Below, piece by piece: positions 51,943-64,000 of a DNA stretch of 64,000 nt (its first letter is position 1; every line of letters starts with the position of its first letter). A program made the position numbers and the translations under genes. The DNA comes from Streptomyces sp. TLI_171. Lineage in GTDB: Bacteria; Actinomycetota; Actinomycetes; Streptomycetales; Streptomycetaceae. The notes below the pieces were generated by a model. That model saw only the letters and a program-made list of their open reading frames with translations. It was not told the DNA's origin and did no database searches. The stretch is from NCBI RefSeq assembly GCF_003610255.1, contig NZ_RAPS01000001.1:6103001-6167000 (forward strand), given 5' to 3'.

Positions 51943-54880
51943 CCCCGTGGGGAGTACCCGTTGCGCTGCGGATCTCTGAGCTGGCCGAGGGCCTCGCCCG
52001 CGGCAGGAGCATGGAGGACCTGGAGCCGCTGATCCTGGCGGCCGAGGACGGTGCGGATCCCCAGAGCCCTCCACTGGCCGACCGGGTCCGATTGATCAGG
52101 GAACTGGCGTTCGGGCCGGCCGCCATCGAGACCGCCGCCGTGCTGCAAGCCAACACGCCTGCCGTGGCGGTGTTGCTCGCCGTGCCGGGCCTGCTCGAAG
52201 CTGTCATCGCCCACCCGCACCTGCTGGCATCGGTCGCCGATCCGCACAGCGACGTGGTCGGCGCGGTGCACCTTGTCCCCGACCTCGGCCGGGCCCTGCG
52301 CGACCACGACCAATTCGCTCGGCTCTACCCTGCCGGCAACCGCCAGCCGCGGATGGACGTCGAGACCGCAGACGAGATGGGCGGGCAGTGGCTCGCGGAC
52401 AACCCGGACATATTGGCCATCGCGAGCGACTATGAGTTGAGCCCGTGGCTGGGCCGGAGCCACGTTCTCGATCGCCTCCTCGTCGGCAGCTTTGCGGCCG
52501 CACAAGCCGTCAGCCGCAACCCCGGCGTGGCCGACGTGCTCTGGGCCAACCCGGCCCTGACCGAACGCCTCCTGGAGGCGTGGGTAGCAGGGAACGAGCC
52601 TCATCCCGGCTGGGGACCGGACGGCCGCCGGCGGCCGAATGCTGGCGACGCGACAGTCGCTGCCGCCCTCGCCTCGCCGAAGACGATGAACGCCCTCGTG
52701 GCGAACCCCGCCGCCGTCAGCATGATCGATTCGGTGCCCGGCTTCGCTCAGTTGCTGGCCACCCGAGCCGAGTCGCAACCCGTCCTGGCCAAGCTGTTGA
52801 CCCCCCGGATCCTCGGCGTGCTCGCCTCGGCACCGAACGCCGTGAAGGCTATCGCCGACAAGCCCGCGCTGGCCTCATTGGTGGCCTTGGAGCCGGACAT
52901 CGCCGCCCACCTCGACGACCCGGAACTCGCGGAACTGTTCGCCCAACCCGGCGTCGTGGCCAACCTCGCACGATCGCCCAAGGTAATCGCCGAGCTTGCC
53001 CACGTTGAGGCTCTCCGGCAGCTGATCGGCGCCCATCCTCGACTCGCCGCCGCCCTCGCCCGGGGCGATGACGAGGCGCTGACCCTCACCGACCGGGCCG
53101 ACCTGATCGCTGCGGTCCGGGCCCACCGATCGCTGGTCAAAGACCTGTTGGACCAGAGCCAGCTCTGGAAGGCCGTCCGCGGGATGGCCCCGCTGGCGCG
53201 CGCGTTGACTGTGGCAAAGCCAGCCCTGCTGGAGCGGCTGCGACATCACTCGAACGTGCTGGAGGCGTTTGCCGCCGCGGGCTCCCTGTCCGGGACCCGG
53301 CCTGAAATGGCGGAGATCGCCGCGCTCGTCGAGTCCGAGCAACTGCTCGAAGCCCTCGAACGGCAACCGGTGTTCACCGCGGCGCTGATCCGTGACCAAG
53401 TGCTACTGGGTCGGGCGGTGCGCCATCCGCAGCGGCTTCTGGCGCACCTGGAGACCATGCAGGCGCAGCCTTCGGCTGGCGGGACCCGCCGACCGAAGGC
53501 CAAGAAGGGCAAGGCCAGGCCGATGGCACCCGCCGGCTCCGGGTCCCCGCTTGCCGGGCTCGAAGCCGTGCTCGCACGCCCCACCGCACAGGAAGCCGAA
53601 GCCGCAGCCGCAGACGCTGCCGGAACGGCCCCGCCCCAGGCGGCGCCGTCCTCCGCACCGGGGGCGGCAAGCCCCGCCGGCCCGGTCGACGCCCCCGCGA
53701 TGAGCCCAACCGCCCGCGTCCGGGGCGTCCTGCCTGGCCACGCCGAACTGTTCGACAGCGATCCGGACCTGCTGAGCCGGCTTGCGGACGGTATCGCGGA
53801 GGCGGACCTGTGGGACGCACTCACCGATGCTTCCCCGCACCTAGACGGTCGGCCCGAGCTGCTCCAACTGACTGTGGTCCAACCGGAGATCCTGGTCGAG
53901 CTGACCGAGCCGGGGGCCGCAGAAAGCCTGTCGTTCACGAACACTCCGAACGGCATCGGCGACAGCTTTTCCACTGACCTGGAGCGCTACCGCAAGCGGA
54001 TGCTGGTCCGGGGGGTGCCGCTCTACAGCGACCCGGGTGCCGAGGAACGTCTGCGGCGCGTGCTCGCCGACGAGTGGGAAGACCGCCGACGGGAACACGA
54101 CGCTGCCCGGGAGGCGGAGCGCGCCGCCCTACGACGGCGGTTCACCTCCTTCTCCCCGCTGAACTCCCAGACCTGGCAGTACAGCGGGCGCATCCACTAC
54201 GTGGGCGTCGCGGAGGGCAGCTTCACCGACCTGCAGACAGCGGTGCTGCAGCGGGCGGCCGAAGCGGGTAACGGTATCCGCGAAGCACGGAAGACATCGG
54301 GCCGCCCCCTCCACGTGCACTTCGACGGAGGCACCGGTGGCGCGTCGGTGACCTACGTCCAGGCGGCTGACGGGCGGGTGGACATGATCGTGTATGCTCG
54401 CGCCACCGGACGCGCCAACAACGTGTACAAGTGGCTCGGGGAACTGCACAGCTCCGGTCCCGTGCCGCTGGACGGCGACGTGGCCCGGTTCGTCGAAGGC
54501 ATGGCCGCCGAGACCGGCCGGGCCCGCCACGATCTGTGGCCCGATCTGTCCGCCGGACCCGACGGCGGAACGGACCGCGGCCCCACCGTCCAGGCGCCCA
54601 AGGCCCTGGCCGACGGCTCCGGAGTCGCCTCCGGCAGCGCCGCACCCCAGCCGGGCGGCGGCGCGCGGCGGCGGCGCCGGAACGCCGCGCCGGACAGCAG
54701 CACCCCTTCGACACCTTCCGCTGCTGAGGCTCCGGCCACCGCGGGCCCGTCCGCGACCGTGTCCGCTCCCGCAGCCGCCATCACGCCCGCCACACCTGGC
54801 ACCGCGTCCGCCGACGCCACCACGCCCGCCGCTCCCGTCAAGCGTGGCCGTCGGCGTGGGGCCGCGCCTGCGTCCCAGTC

Positions 54881-57800
54881 CGCGGTCGACAGTGTGGAGG
54901 TCCTGGCCCGCGCTGCGATCGAGGCCGTCAAGGGGTCGGTCTTCGTGGCCGCCCAGCCTGAGTGGGCCCCGCAGACCGGCCCGGGACAGCCCCACGCGCC
55001 CAATCAGGTCGCCGAACGGATCCGGAAGGTGCTCCCCGACCTGCCGCCCGCCCTGCGGACGGGGATGCCACTCGACGTGGCCCGCCTGTTCGTCACCCGC
55101 GTACCGATCGAGCCCGGCCATGCCCAGGCGATCGCCGACCTGGCCGACCACCCCGATCTGCTCAGCGCGGTCGTCGAATTCCCACTCCTGGCGGAACTGC
55201 TGCTCGCCCGGCCGCAGTACATCTCGGTGCTAGCCGGCCGCCCGGCGCTGCTCGACGGCCTCACCGGGGCGCTCGGGATGGACCGCCTTACGGCGATGCT
55301 CGGTGACCTCGGGGCTGCGGACTTGCTCTTCGCCGACCCGGTCCTGCTGGACCACGTCGCGAGCGACCCGGGCTTTGCCGTCGCAGTCTTCCGTGATCTC
55401 CAGATGCTCTTCGTGGCGAAGGACAAGGTCCTGCTGTTCACCGAGCTCGCACGGAACCTCACGGTCGCGACGGCCGTCCGGGCGAACTCCGCAGTGCGTA
55501 TCGCGGTCCTGGCCGCTCCGGATCCGGTCGCCGCGCTCACCGTGCTCCGCGGGATGCCCGCGCTCGCCCGCGCCCTGATCGAGCCGGGGGCCTCGGTGAA
55601 GTCCGGAGAGCTGAAAACGCTGCTGCGGGACTTCGACCTCCAGGGCCGCGTGGGACGCCACCCCGCCACCCACGACGCACTTGTCAAGATCCCCGGCCTA
55701 CTGCGTCTCGTCACCGAGAATCAGGGCCTGCTGGATACCATCGCCTCGGTCGACGAGTTCGCCGGTGCACTCGTGGACGTCCCGTATCTCGCCGCCTGGC
55801 TCGCCGAGAACCCGGTGAGGATCGAGACGGCCGCCGCCAACCCGAACATCGTGGAGGTACTGACCACTTACCCGCGCCGCTTCCACGCCGCGACGGCCAC
55901 TGACGTGGGTCGGCACAACCTGCTGCCGGCCGGGACGCTGATGTCCATGATCAGCTCGCCGCTCGCCGAGCCGCCGAAGATCACCCCCGTGTCATGGGTC
56001 GTCAAGACCACGGAGGGATGGGCGATGATCGAGGCTTTGAAGAAGGCCCCAACCCTGCGACCCCTGCTCGGTAGCGTCGGGAACCTGACCGACATCGCGA
56101 ACGGACTGGAACTCCTCGTCGACGACCTCAAGGGTCGCGAGTTTCTCAACCTGCTAATCGCGAACCCGCAGCTCGTTCCGTCCGTGCGCGACCTCAGGCG
56201 GCTCTGCCTCCCCGCGAACGAGTCCGTCCGGGAGCTGATCTTGACGCAGCCGCACCTCCGTGTCCCGGCCCTGATCTCCCTGATCGCCCGCAGGCCGGGG
56301 CTCCGCATGCACCTCGGCGACGCCGCCTGGCTGGAGGAGTTCCTCGGCGGCAGCGGCACCGTCGGCCTGGCGCTGAGCTCCGATGACGCGGCGTTCGCGT
56401 GGGCCTTCTTCAACCGCCGCGACCTCGTCGGAAAGGTGATCGACGACCCGGAGGTGAAGGACCTGCTCAAGCGCTCCTCCGTAGCCGTGGCCGGTCTGCA
56501 GGCTGGCCAGACCATGATCCGCCTGCTGGCGCGGCCGGGCGGAGCCGCGACGGCGGGCGCGGAGAACTCGCTGGTGCTCCGGTCGCTCGGGCAGCACCAG
56601 GGCGCCCTCGACGCCCTGGCGCGCAACCGCTGGACCCCTGCCGAGGTCCGCGCCAACGCACCGCTGCTCCGGGTCCTCGCTCAGTACGGCTCGAACGGCA
56701 GCGAGGCGCAATGGGACCGGCTGCTCAACGACTCTGGGTTGCTCGCCGTCCTGGGCAGCCCCGCCGGAACGGCACTGGTCGGCCGCATCGCCCGCGACGG
56801 CCTCCTGATCCCGGTGCTGTCCCGCCCGTCGGTGCTGGACCACCTCCGCACGGCGGACGAAGCCGAACTCCGGCGACTGACGGTGACCGTCAACGCGCTT
56901 CCTGCGTTGATCGACTCGACGCCTGCGGACCTGACCACCTGGGGTGTCCCGGTGGAGCCGGACGTCGTCCGGCTGGCCCGGGAGATCTCCAGGGGGGCGT
57001 CGGACGCCGCCCTGCGGCCCTTCGCCGAGAGCGCCGGCATCGTCGGCGACCCCGAGCGGGAACCGCTGATGCGCGGCCTGCTCGAATTGTTCCGTCGACC
57101 CGAGGTGACGGAAGGGCTCCGCCGGCTGCGCGACAACCCCGAGGCGATCGCAGTCGTTCTCACCCTGCCCGGACTGCTGGCCGCAGTGCTGGAGCACAAC
57201 CACCTGGCCGGCCCGGTCGCGGACCCCGCGTCCGACGTCGTGGGCGCCGTGTACCGGGTGCCGCGCATCGCACAGTTCCTCCGGGCCGACAGTCGATTCG
57301 CCAGGACATTCCCGGTCCTGAACATGTATCCCCGCAACGTGGTCGAGCACCAATCGCCGACGGAGGGAAGCCGGGAGATCCTCGCGAACCCGGACCTGAT
57401 CACGCTCAGCCTCGACCGCACGGCGCTCACCAAGGTCAGGTCCCGGCCTCGGCTCCTCCGGTTCGTCAACAGTTCCCGGGCCGCCACGCGCGCGCTCGTC
57501 ACGGCCCCCGAGATCCTCGATCCGCTCCTCCAGACAGACGGATTGCTCACTGCCCTGCAGCAGGTCTGGACCGCGGGCACCCCTGACGGCCCCGAGTGGG
57601 CGCCGAACGGCCGCTGGGTCGAAACCCAGCGGGACCTCGTCGTCTCGGCAGCGCTCGTCTCTCCCCGAACGGTCGAACAGCTGAGCCGGGACCCTGCGGC
57701 CGTCGACTGGATCGCCCGGGTCCCCGGGTTGGCCGAACTGCTCATCGACAAGGCGGCGGCCAGGCCGGACCTGGCTCTGCTTCTCAGCACCCCGGTGCTG

Positions 57801-60490
57801 AAGGAACTGGCCGCCCACCCCAAGGCACTGGGCCTGGTGGCCGCCCGTCCGCGACTGGCCCAGTTCCTCGCCCAGGAGCCGGAGTTGGCCGCGCACCTGA
57901 CAGACCCAGGTGTCGTCGCGCTGCTGTCGAACGGGAAGAGCCAGGCGACCCTGGACGCCCACCCGGCCCTGCTGCGGATGCTCGTCGACGAGCCGGCCCT
58001 GCGTACCGTCCTCGCCGCCCACCCGCGCCTGGTCGACGCCCTGGCCTTGGGAGACCCGCGCACTCTTGCCCTGGAGACCCGGCCCGACCTGCTTGGGCTC
58101 CTCGCCGCCCACCGGTCGCTGGTCATGGACCTCTTCGGTGACACCGCGCTGTGGCAGGCGGTCATCGCCCTTCCCGGGCTGGCGCGTGCCCTTGCTCATA
58201 CACGCCTCGCACCCGCGGAGGACGCCGGCGAGGACACCGGGGCCACCGACGAAGGCTTCGGCGCGCTCAACCGCCTCCATCGCTACGGGAACCTGCTGCA
58301 GACGCTGGCCGACCGCGGCCGTGCACCCGGACGGGCGCTCGAGGAAAGCCTGCTCACGGCCCTCGTGGCAGCCGAGGATCTCCACGCAGCGCTCGACCAG
58401 GACCCGGCTTTCACTGCGGAACTGCTGCGCGAGGAGGATCTGCTCGCCCGGGCGCTGGAGGCGCCGGACCTCCTCGCCCGGCATCTCGTCCGCCGTGCGG
58501 CAGCCCGTAGCCGCGAGGAGACTGCGGCGGCCGCTGCGAACGCCACCAAGGGGAAAGAACGCGACAAGGGGAACCGCACCCGCCCCGCGAAGGCGCGGTC
58601 GGCTCTCGCAGGGCTCGCCGAGGTCCTTCCCGCCCTCGCTTCTCCGGACACCACCGACGCGGCGCCGCCGGCCTCCCGCCCGCAGTCGACGGTGGCCGCC
58701 CGGGCATCGGACCGTGCCGCCGCGCAGTCCACGGGCACGGCCCGGCGCACGCGCGTGGACCGACCGGCGGACCAGGGGGCTTCCGCGCTGACCCGGCTGG
58801 GCGGGGTCCTGCCGGTCGGTGCCGCCGTGCTGGATCAGGACGATGAGCTCGCGGCCCTCATCGAGTCCGTCGTCCAGGAGTCCGACGCCTGGGACGCCCT
58901 TGCCGAGGCCGCGCCGAACCTCATGCGCCACCCCGAACTGTTGGTGCTGGTCGCCGTACAGCCGGAACTGCTGGTGGAACTCGCGGACCCGCAGGCGGCC
59001 GCTGCGCTCGCTTTCGCCTCCCTGCTCCCGGACGTTGGGGACAACTTCGAGGAGGACCTGGCGGCCTATCAGAAGAAGGTGCACGCCGCCGGCATCCCCC
59101 TGTACCGCGACCGGGGCACCGAACGACGCCTCAAGGCCGTGCTGAGAGCCGAATGGGAACGCCGACGCGACGCTGAGCTGGCGGAGCAGGACCGGAAGCG
59201 CGAGGCCACCGCCGAGCGCATCGAGGTCTTCTCCTCCCAGACGGACTCGACCTGGACGCGCAGCGGCGTCGTCCGATGGTCTGCGGGCCTCGAAGGCCGC
59301 TTCACACCGAAGCAGATGGCCGCCATCGGACGGGCGGCACAGCATGCCGAGGGCATCCGCGAACACGGCATCAGCATCAACAAGCCGCTGCATATCCATC
59401 TCGACGGTGGTTCGGGCGGTGCCTCGGTCGCTTTCGTCCTCGCCGAGGACGGCAGGGTGGACTTGCTGGTGTACGCCCGCGCTACCAGCAGGAGCGGCAA
59501 CGCCTACCACTGGATCGGCTACGGCGGAACCGGGACCTCGGGCCCCGCGCCCCTTCCGGATGGCGAGAACGGCGATCCCCACCTCGCCGACTCGATCGCC
59601 CGGGTCGCCCGCCTGCGGGAGGAACGCGCCATCGCGTCGAAAGCGGGGCGCGGCGGGGCCCGTGCACCGCAGGCAATGATCGGGACGACTCCGCCCGACA
59701 CGTTCGGCAAGACCGAGGGGAAGACCCCCGCCCGAGGTGCCGCACCCCGACCCGAGCCGACCCGCTCGCAGCAGGCCGAACGCGAGAGCGGGGACCTGCC
59801 CGGGAGGGTCAACCCGAATCCGGTGCCCGAGGAACTGTGGCGCCCGCTCGTGGCCGGCGTGCCGCCGCAGCGGATCCACGCGGACGTGTTCGTGCCGTCG
59901 GCCGAGGGCACAACCTTCGCCGGCCCGGTTCCGCGGAGGCTGGAGGGTCGCCGCCACCTGGTGCGCGCTGACGCCCGCCGCTTGTCGACGGACCGCGGCA
60001 GCGTCCTCCACCTCAGCCTTCCCCTCCCGGTAGCGGCCGTCCCAGGGATTGGGCAGGAGAAGGTCCGGGAGTTTGCGGGACGACTGCAGGACATCCTCGA
60101 CCGCCACGTCAACGCCGCCGGCTACGTCCTGCCCGGAGGCGAACAACTGCACCTTCAGGCCTACCTCCAAGAAGTGACCCGCCCGCCGGGGGAGGAGGAG
60201 CAGGCGGACGACGACGTCATCCTCCTGACCTCTGGAGCCCATATCGGGAACCCCGACCAGCTCACCCTCGACACCGACTTGTCGGACGCGGTGCTGCTGC
60301 ACGAACTCCTGCACTACGCCGGTCTCGCCGACGAGGACGAGGACCCCGCTTCGCTCCTGCGCGCCCCGGGCAGCAGCGCGGTGCGGGACACCGGCCCGAT
60401 GTCCACCGGCGTCGGCGGCACAGGCCTCTCCCGCCGCCACCTCAACCGGATCGACGCGCTCGTCCGGTCCGGCGCAGACGCGGTGCCGAC
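54881..60490 (+). repeat. Superunit 3 of giant effector 2
   Basis: Same order as superunit 1: an opening domain (VAERIRKVLPDLPPALRTGM), helical repeats, an Arg/Lys-rich hinge (ANATKGKERDKGNRT), a GGASVAFVLAEDGRVDLLVY domain, a linker, and a protease-like domain with HELLHYAGLADE (60300-60335) followed by GPMSTGVGGTGLSRRHLNRI. Confidence 0.75.
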
Positions 60491-63400
60491 GGCGGATCAG
60501 CAGACGCCCTCCGGCACCGGTCCTGTCGGGCCGAAGTCTGTACAGGGTGACGTCCTCCGAGCCCGAATCAACGACGGTGCCGGAAGGACCGTGGAACAGC
60601 ACCGCACGGCTGGCTCCGTGCACGTGCCGGTCACCGCCGGCCGACTCGGGACCTTCGTCGTCACCGGGTCCCTCGCGGTACGCACCGTGGGGTCGCCGGG
60701 CACGGTCGACGATGTGCCGTCGCGGGGAAGTCAGTCGGACGACGGAACTCCTGCCGGGTCGAACAGCGATGCCCGGACCGTCAGCCCGGTCAATTCGGCG
60801 GGATCTTCAGCGAACCTCGGATCGCTCGACGACGAAACCCGTGTCGAGCTGGATTGGCCGAGCGTCAGTCCGAACCGGTCGGAAATATTCGGAGGGACCT
60901 TCGGAGCGGACGACGACGAATACTCGGTCTTCGAGGACTACGACGGTGAGGGCGTTTCCCCCCTCTCGAAGGTCGGCCTTCCCATCGACGAGGATGCTGT
61001 TCAGGTCTCGCCCTTGCGGGACACGGTGCAACCCCGGCCAGTTGCCGGGGGAATGGGCGAGGTGGAGGCTCGTCTTCGTCCCCCCGGCGAGGAGGCGGAG
61101 ACCGTCTTCCACGACATTTCGACCGGGCAGCCCGATGCGCGTGAACCCGATCCGGCGGCCGTCCGCTCCCTGCTCTCGTCGGCCGACGGGGCACGTCACG
61201 CCTCCGCGCTGCTCGTCCGGGCACAGTCGGGTGTGAGCTCGGCATCCATCGCCGTGCGGACCGCGCAGGCCCAGCTCGTGCCCCTGCTGCGAAACCCGAT
61301 GGCTCTTGCACCGGTCGTCCTCGGTGGCGCCCGGATCGAGGTTCACCCCTCCGCTCAGGGAGTGGTGGCTGCGCGTGGGACCGAACCGGACGTGGTGCGC
61401 ACCGGGAACAGCGCCCGTGTTGCCGCGGATGCCGTGGTAGCGAGTGCCGACGGGTCGGACCGGCCCGCGGGGGCGGCCGCGTTGGCACAGCTCGTCCACG
61501 CGAACCTGGAAGAGAAGGACCGCCAACTGGTCGAGGCAGTCTTCGCGAGGCATGAACATGCCGACCAAGCGGAGACGGAGACGTCGGGAACAGCGGCCCA
61601 CGGCCACGCCGAAGGGGGAACCCCGTGGCCGGACGGCCCGCGTTTTGGCCCTGGATGGGGCGATGAGGCGAATCGCTCGACGGAGAATGCCGAGGCCTTC
61701 TTCACCGGGCTCAGCCTCGCCTGGAACGGTGTCAACCACGGCACCGACCCCGTCACCGAACAGGAACGTCACAACGGAGCCGCATGGGTTCGTGCGACCC
61801 AGCCCCAGGCCATTGTCGATCTGCTCGGGCACCTGTACGGCCCTGGCCTGGAGAGGGCCGTCGGGACGCCCAGCATCCACCACAGCTCCGTGCTGGCCGC
61901 ACCGGTAGGACAGGCCGAGCCGACTGCGATGGTCGAACGAACCGTGCCGGTTCTGGAGGTGGCTGAGCGGGTGGCGGAGGCTGAGCTGGTCGAGCAAGTC
62001 GCCCGTGCCACGGTCGAGCAGTCAATTCTCGCCGCTGCCGTCGATGTCCTGCCGGGCCGTTCCGATGGCGGCGGAGCAACGGACGGCGTCCATACTGCCG
62101 TGGCAAACGGAGCGGACGACCCCGCACGGCCCGAAGCCTTCAACGGCGACGCGGAGAGGACGGCAGCGGCCCGTGAGCCCTCTGCCCTGCCGATTGCCGA
62201 CCCCGAGGCGGGACCGAGTCGTTCGCAGAGGGTCGGAGACCAGGCCGTCGAGGTCCTGCGGACGCTGCGCGCCCAGACGCCCCAGGTCGGGGCGGACGTC
62301 CGCGCGGCGGTGTCGCGGCCCGGGGCCAGCGTGACGGCTCGGGGGGCCCACCGGAGGGCGCTGGCCGAGTACGAGGCTGCCAAGGCGGGGTTCCTCCGCG
62401 CGAGGTCTGCGTTCCTCGCAGGCACGACGGCGTCGGCTCCGGCCCAGTTGACGGACGCCCGCGACCGGTTGGCGAGGGCGGAGGACCGGCTCAGCTCCGC
62501 TAGAAGGGAGCTGGTGGGCTTCGGCAGCCAGGGGGAGGACCTCGACGGAGTCCTTGAGACGCAGTCTGTTCGCGGCAGCGAGACGCACGATGAGGCATCG
62601 GACACTGGTGAGGGAGATGGCCGTGATGGTGCTTCGTCGGTGGTGTCGTCGCGGGGTGTTTCTTTGGTGGTTCCGGCGGTTCGCACTCTTTCCGAGCGGT
62701 CGTCGCGGGTGGCGGCGTTCGAGCGGGGGCGGGCGAGGCTGTCCGATGAGCAGCAGCAGGACATCGCGCGGACGGCGGCGCGGATTGTGGATGCCGGGTT
62801 GAAGGCCCGTAGTGAGGGACGGACGCCTCCCAGGTTCCGGGTGCGGGCGGGCGGTCAGGGGCACGAGCGGCCGATGCTCGGGTTCGGTTCGTGGCATCGT
62901 GCCCTGGCGGTGGATCGGGCTGGTCTGGTGAGTGCGGGTCTTGTTCTGGCGGTCGAAGCGGAACTGGCCCATCGCGGTATTCCAGGGTCCCAGTTGAGGT
63001 CCGTCGTTGTTTTGGCTCCGTATGCGGTGAGTTCCACGACCAGGGGTTTCCGGTTGTGGCGTTCGGACGAGGGGGCGGTGGCGGGGCGGGCGGTCGTGAT
63101 CGAGCCGGTCGACGCCGGGGGTGACATCGGTCTCGGTGCTGACAGGGGAGTACCGTCGGAGCCGGTGGACAAGGGTTGGAAGGCGGTGGACGTTCCGGCG
63201 TTCATCAAGGGCCAGACTGATGTGCGGGACGAGCAGCACCGTGTCATTGGCCAGATCGCCCGCAGATTTGCCAGGGAGGTGCTGGAGGCGGAGGTGGCCG
63301 GGCGTCGCTTGCCGCGTGTTCGTGCGGTGGGCGGTGGCGGTCCGGCGGAGCGGCGGTCGTACGGCAGCGGCAGTTGGTCGTCGGAGTACGGGATGCAGCG

Positions 63401-64000
63401 GGCGCGTGCTGTCCAGCGGGTCTTCGAGATGGCGCTCAGTCGTCAACTGGAAGACCTGGCCCCCGAATACGGTGTGGAGCCCCCGCCCCTGTCGCAGGTG
63501 CTGGAACGGCCCGCGCCGGCAGCGCAGGCATCCCTGACTGCCAGTGGCCCAGAGCCTGGCAGCGGCGCCAAGTCCGTGTACCCGAACCGCGATGTCCGCA
63601 TCGAACGCGTTGCCGACCGCGACCCCGACGCCGACAGTGACACCGACAGCGACGCCGGGAGCGAGACTTCCAGCGACGCCGAGAGCGAGTCGTCGGAGCT
63701 GGACACGGGCCGACGTGCCAACGCGTCTCCTATCGGCGGCCGGTCGGGCCGGACCGCCCGGCGAGCCGCGGACCCAAGCCGGCGCGCGAACCATTGGAAG
63801 TCGAGGCTGCTGGAGATCGCCGGAGTGGACGACCCGTCCTCGCCGCAAGCACAGAGGGTGCTGGAGGCCTGGTATCGCAGGATGCGTGCGGGTGCGGCAC
63901 TTGAGTTGCTTGCGTTCAACACTGGCGGTTCGGAGGAGGAGAGGGGACGCCGTTCGGCGAATTTCGAGGCCGCGTTCGCCGAGATCGAGTCTGCCCGTGA

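Noticed and set aside
56154..60623. A 1,489-codon minus-strand frame opposite effector 2
   Set aside because: Gly/Arg/Val-rich shadow of the helical repeats. The plus frame keeps superunit homology and the HELLH motif.
51943..64000. Treating the frame after 51942 as an independent gene
   Set aside because: No start with a ribosome site near the break. Protein homology to the corresponding place in superunits 1 and 3 is continuous across a one-base gap.

Overview
The window is high-GC actinomycete DNA. GC-rich third codon positions, GTG starts, an MsiK-type sugar importer without its own ATPase, WXG100 proteins and many Streptomyces-like insertion sequences all point to Streptomyces, Kitasatospora or a close relative. 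It is accessory in character: roughly a quarter is mobile-element sequence and about half is two giant secreted-effector genes.

Layout. 1-10.2 kb is an insertion-sequence graveyard (IS110, IS5, ISAs1, IS3 and IS30 pieces) holding a few ordinary genes: a small zinc-ribbon protein, a CAP-domain protein and a 74-residue hypothetical protein. It includes a tandem array of two IS5-like elements and two 135-bp miniature elements separated by the same 5-bp word. 10.2-15.5 kb is a minus-strand alpha-glucoside-type operon: GH13 glucosidase, solute-binding lipoprotein and two permeases, one with an unusual extra loop. 16.2-17.0 kb is an IS5/IS427-type element that cuts the end of the first giant gene. 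17.0-26.4 kb (minus) is giant effector 1. It has a CpnT/WXG100-like N-terminal module, long linkers, duplicated blocks, about 170-residue tandem repeats, a Lys/Ala-rich tract and an OTU-type cysteine protease domain. 26.6-30.1 kb is a nest of mobile DNA. 30.1-41.2 kb is a type VII secretion (T7SS) locus: eccC divergent from eccD, three WXG100-size genes, a 154-residue T7SS-neighbour protein, an AAWKG-type protein and a YbaB-like protein. A third 135-bp miniature element interrupts it. 41.3 kb to the window end (plus) is giant effector 2, more than 7,500 codons and still open. It has the same N-terminal module and three homologous superunits of about 5 kb; two of these carry an HExxH zinc-protease-like motif.

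How it fits together. The two giant genes point outward from the secretion core as an inverted pair. They share about 1.7 kb of nearly identical N-terminal coding DNA and a conserved upstream block with an inverted repeat, then diverge completely. This is the architecture of polymorphic effectors: one export module, interchangeable C-terminal cargo, common regulation, export by the T7SS encoded between them. EccB, EccE, MycP and EccA are not in the window.

Caution. Both giant genes need single-base corrections in C or G homopolymers to read through: three in effector 1, one in effector 2. I cannot tell sequencing error from real decay. All family assignments come from reading the translations, not from database searches.
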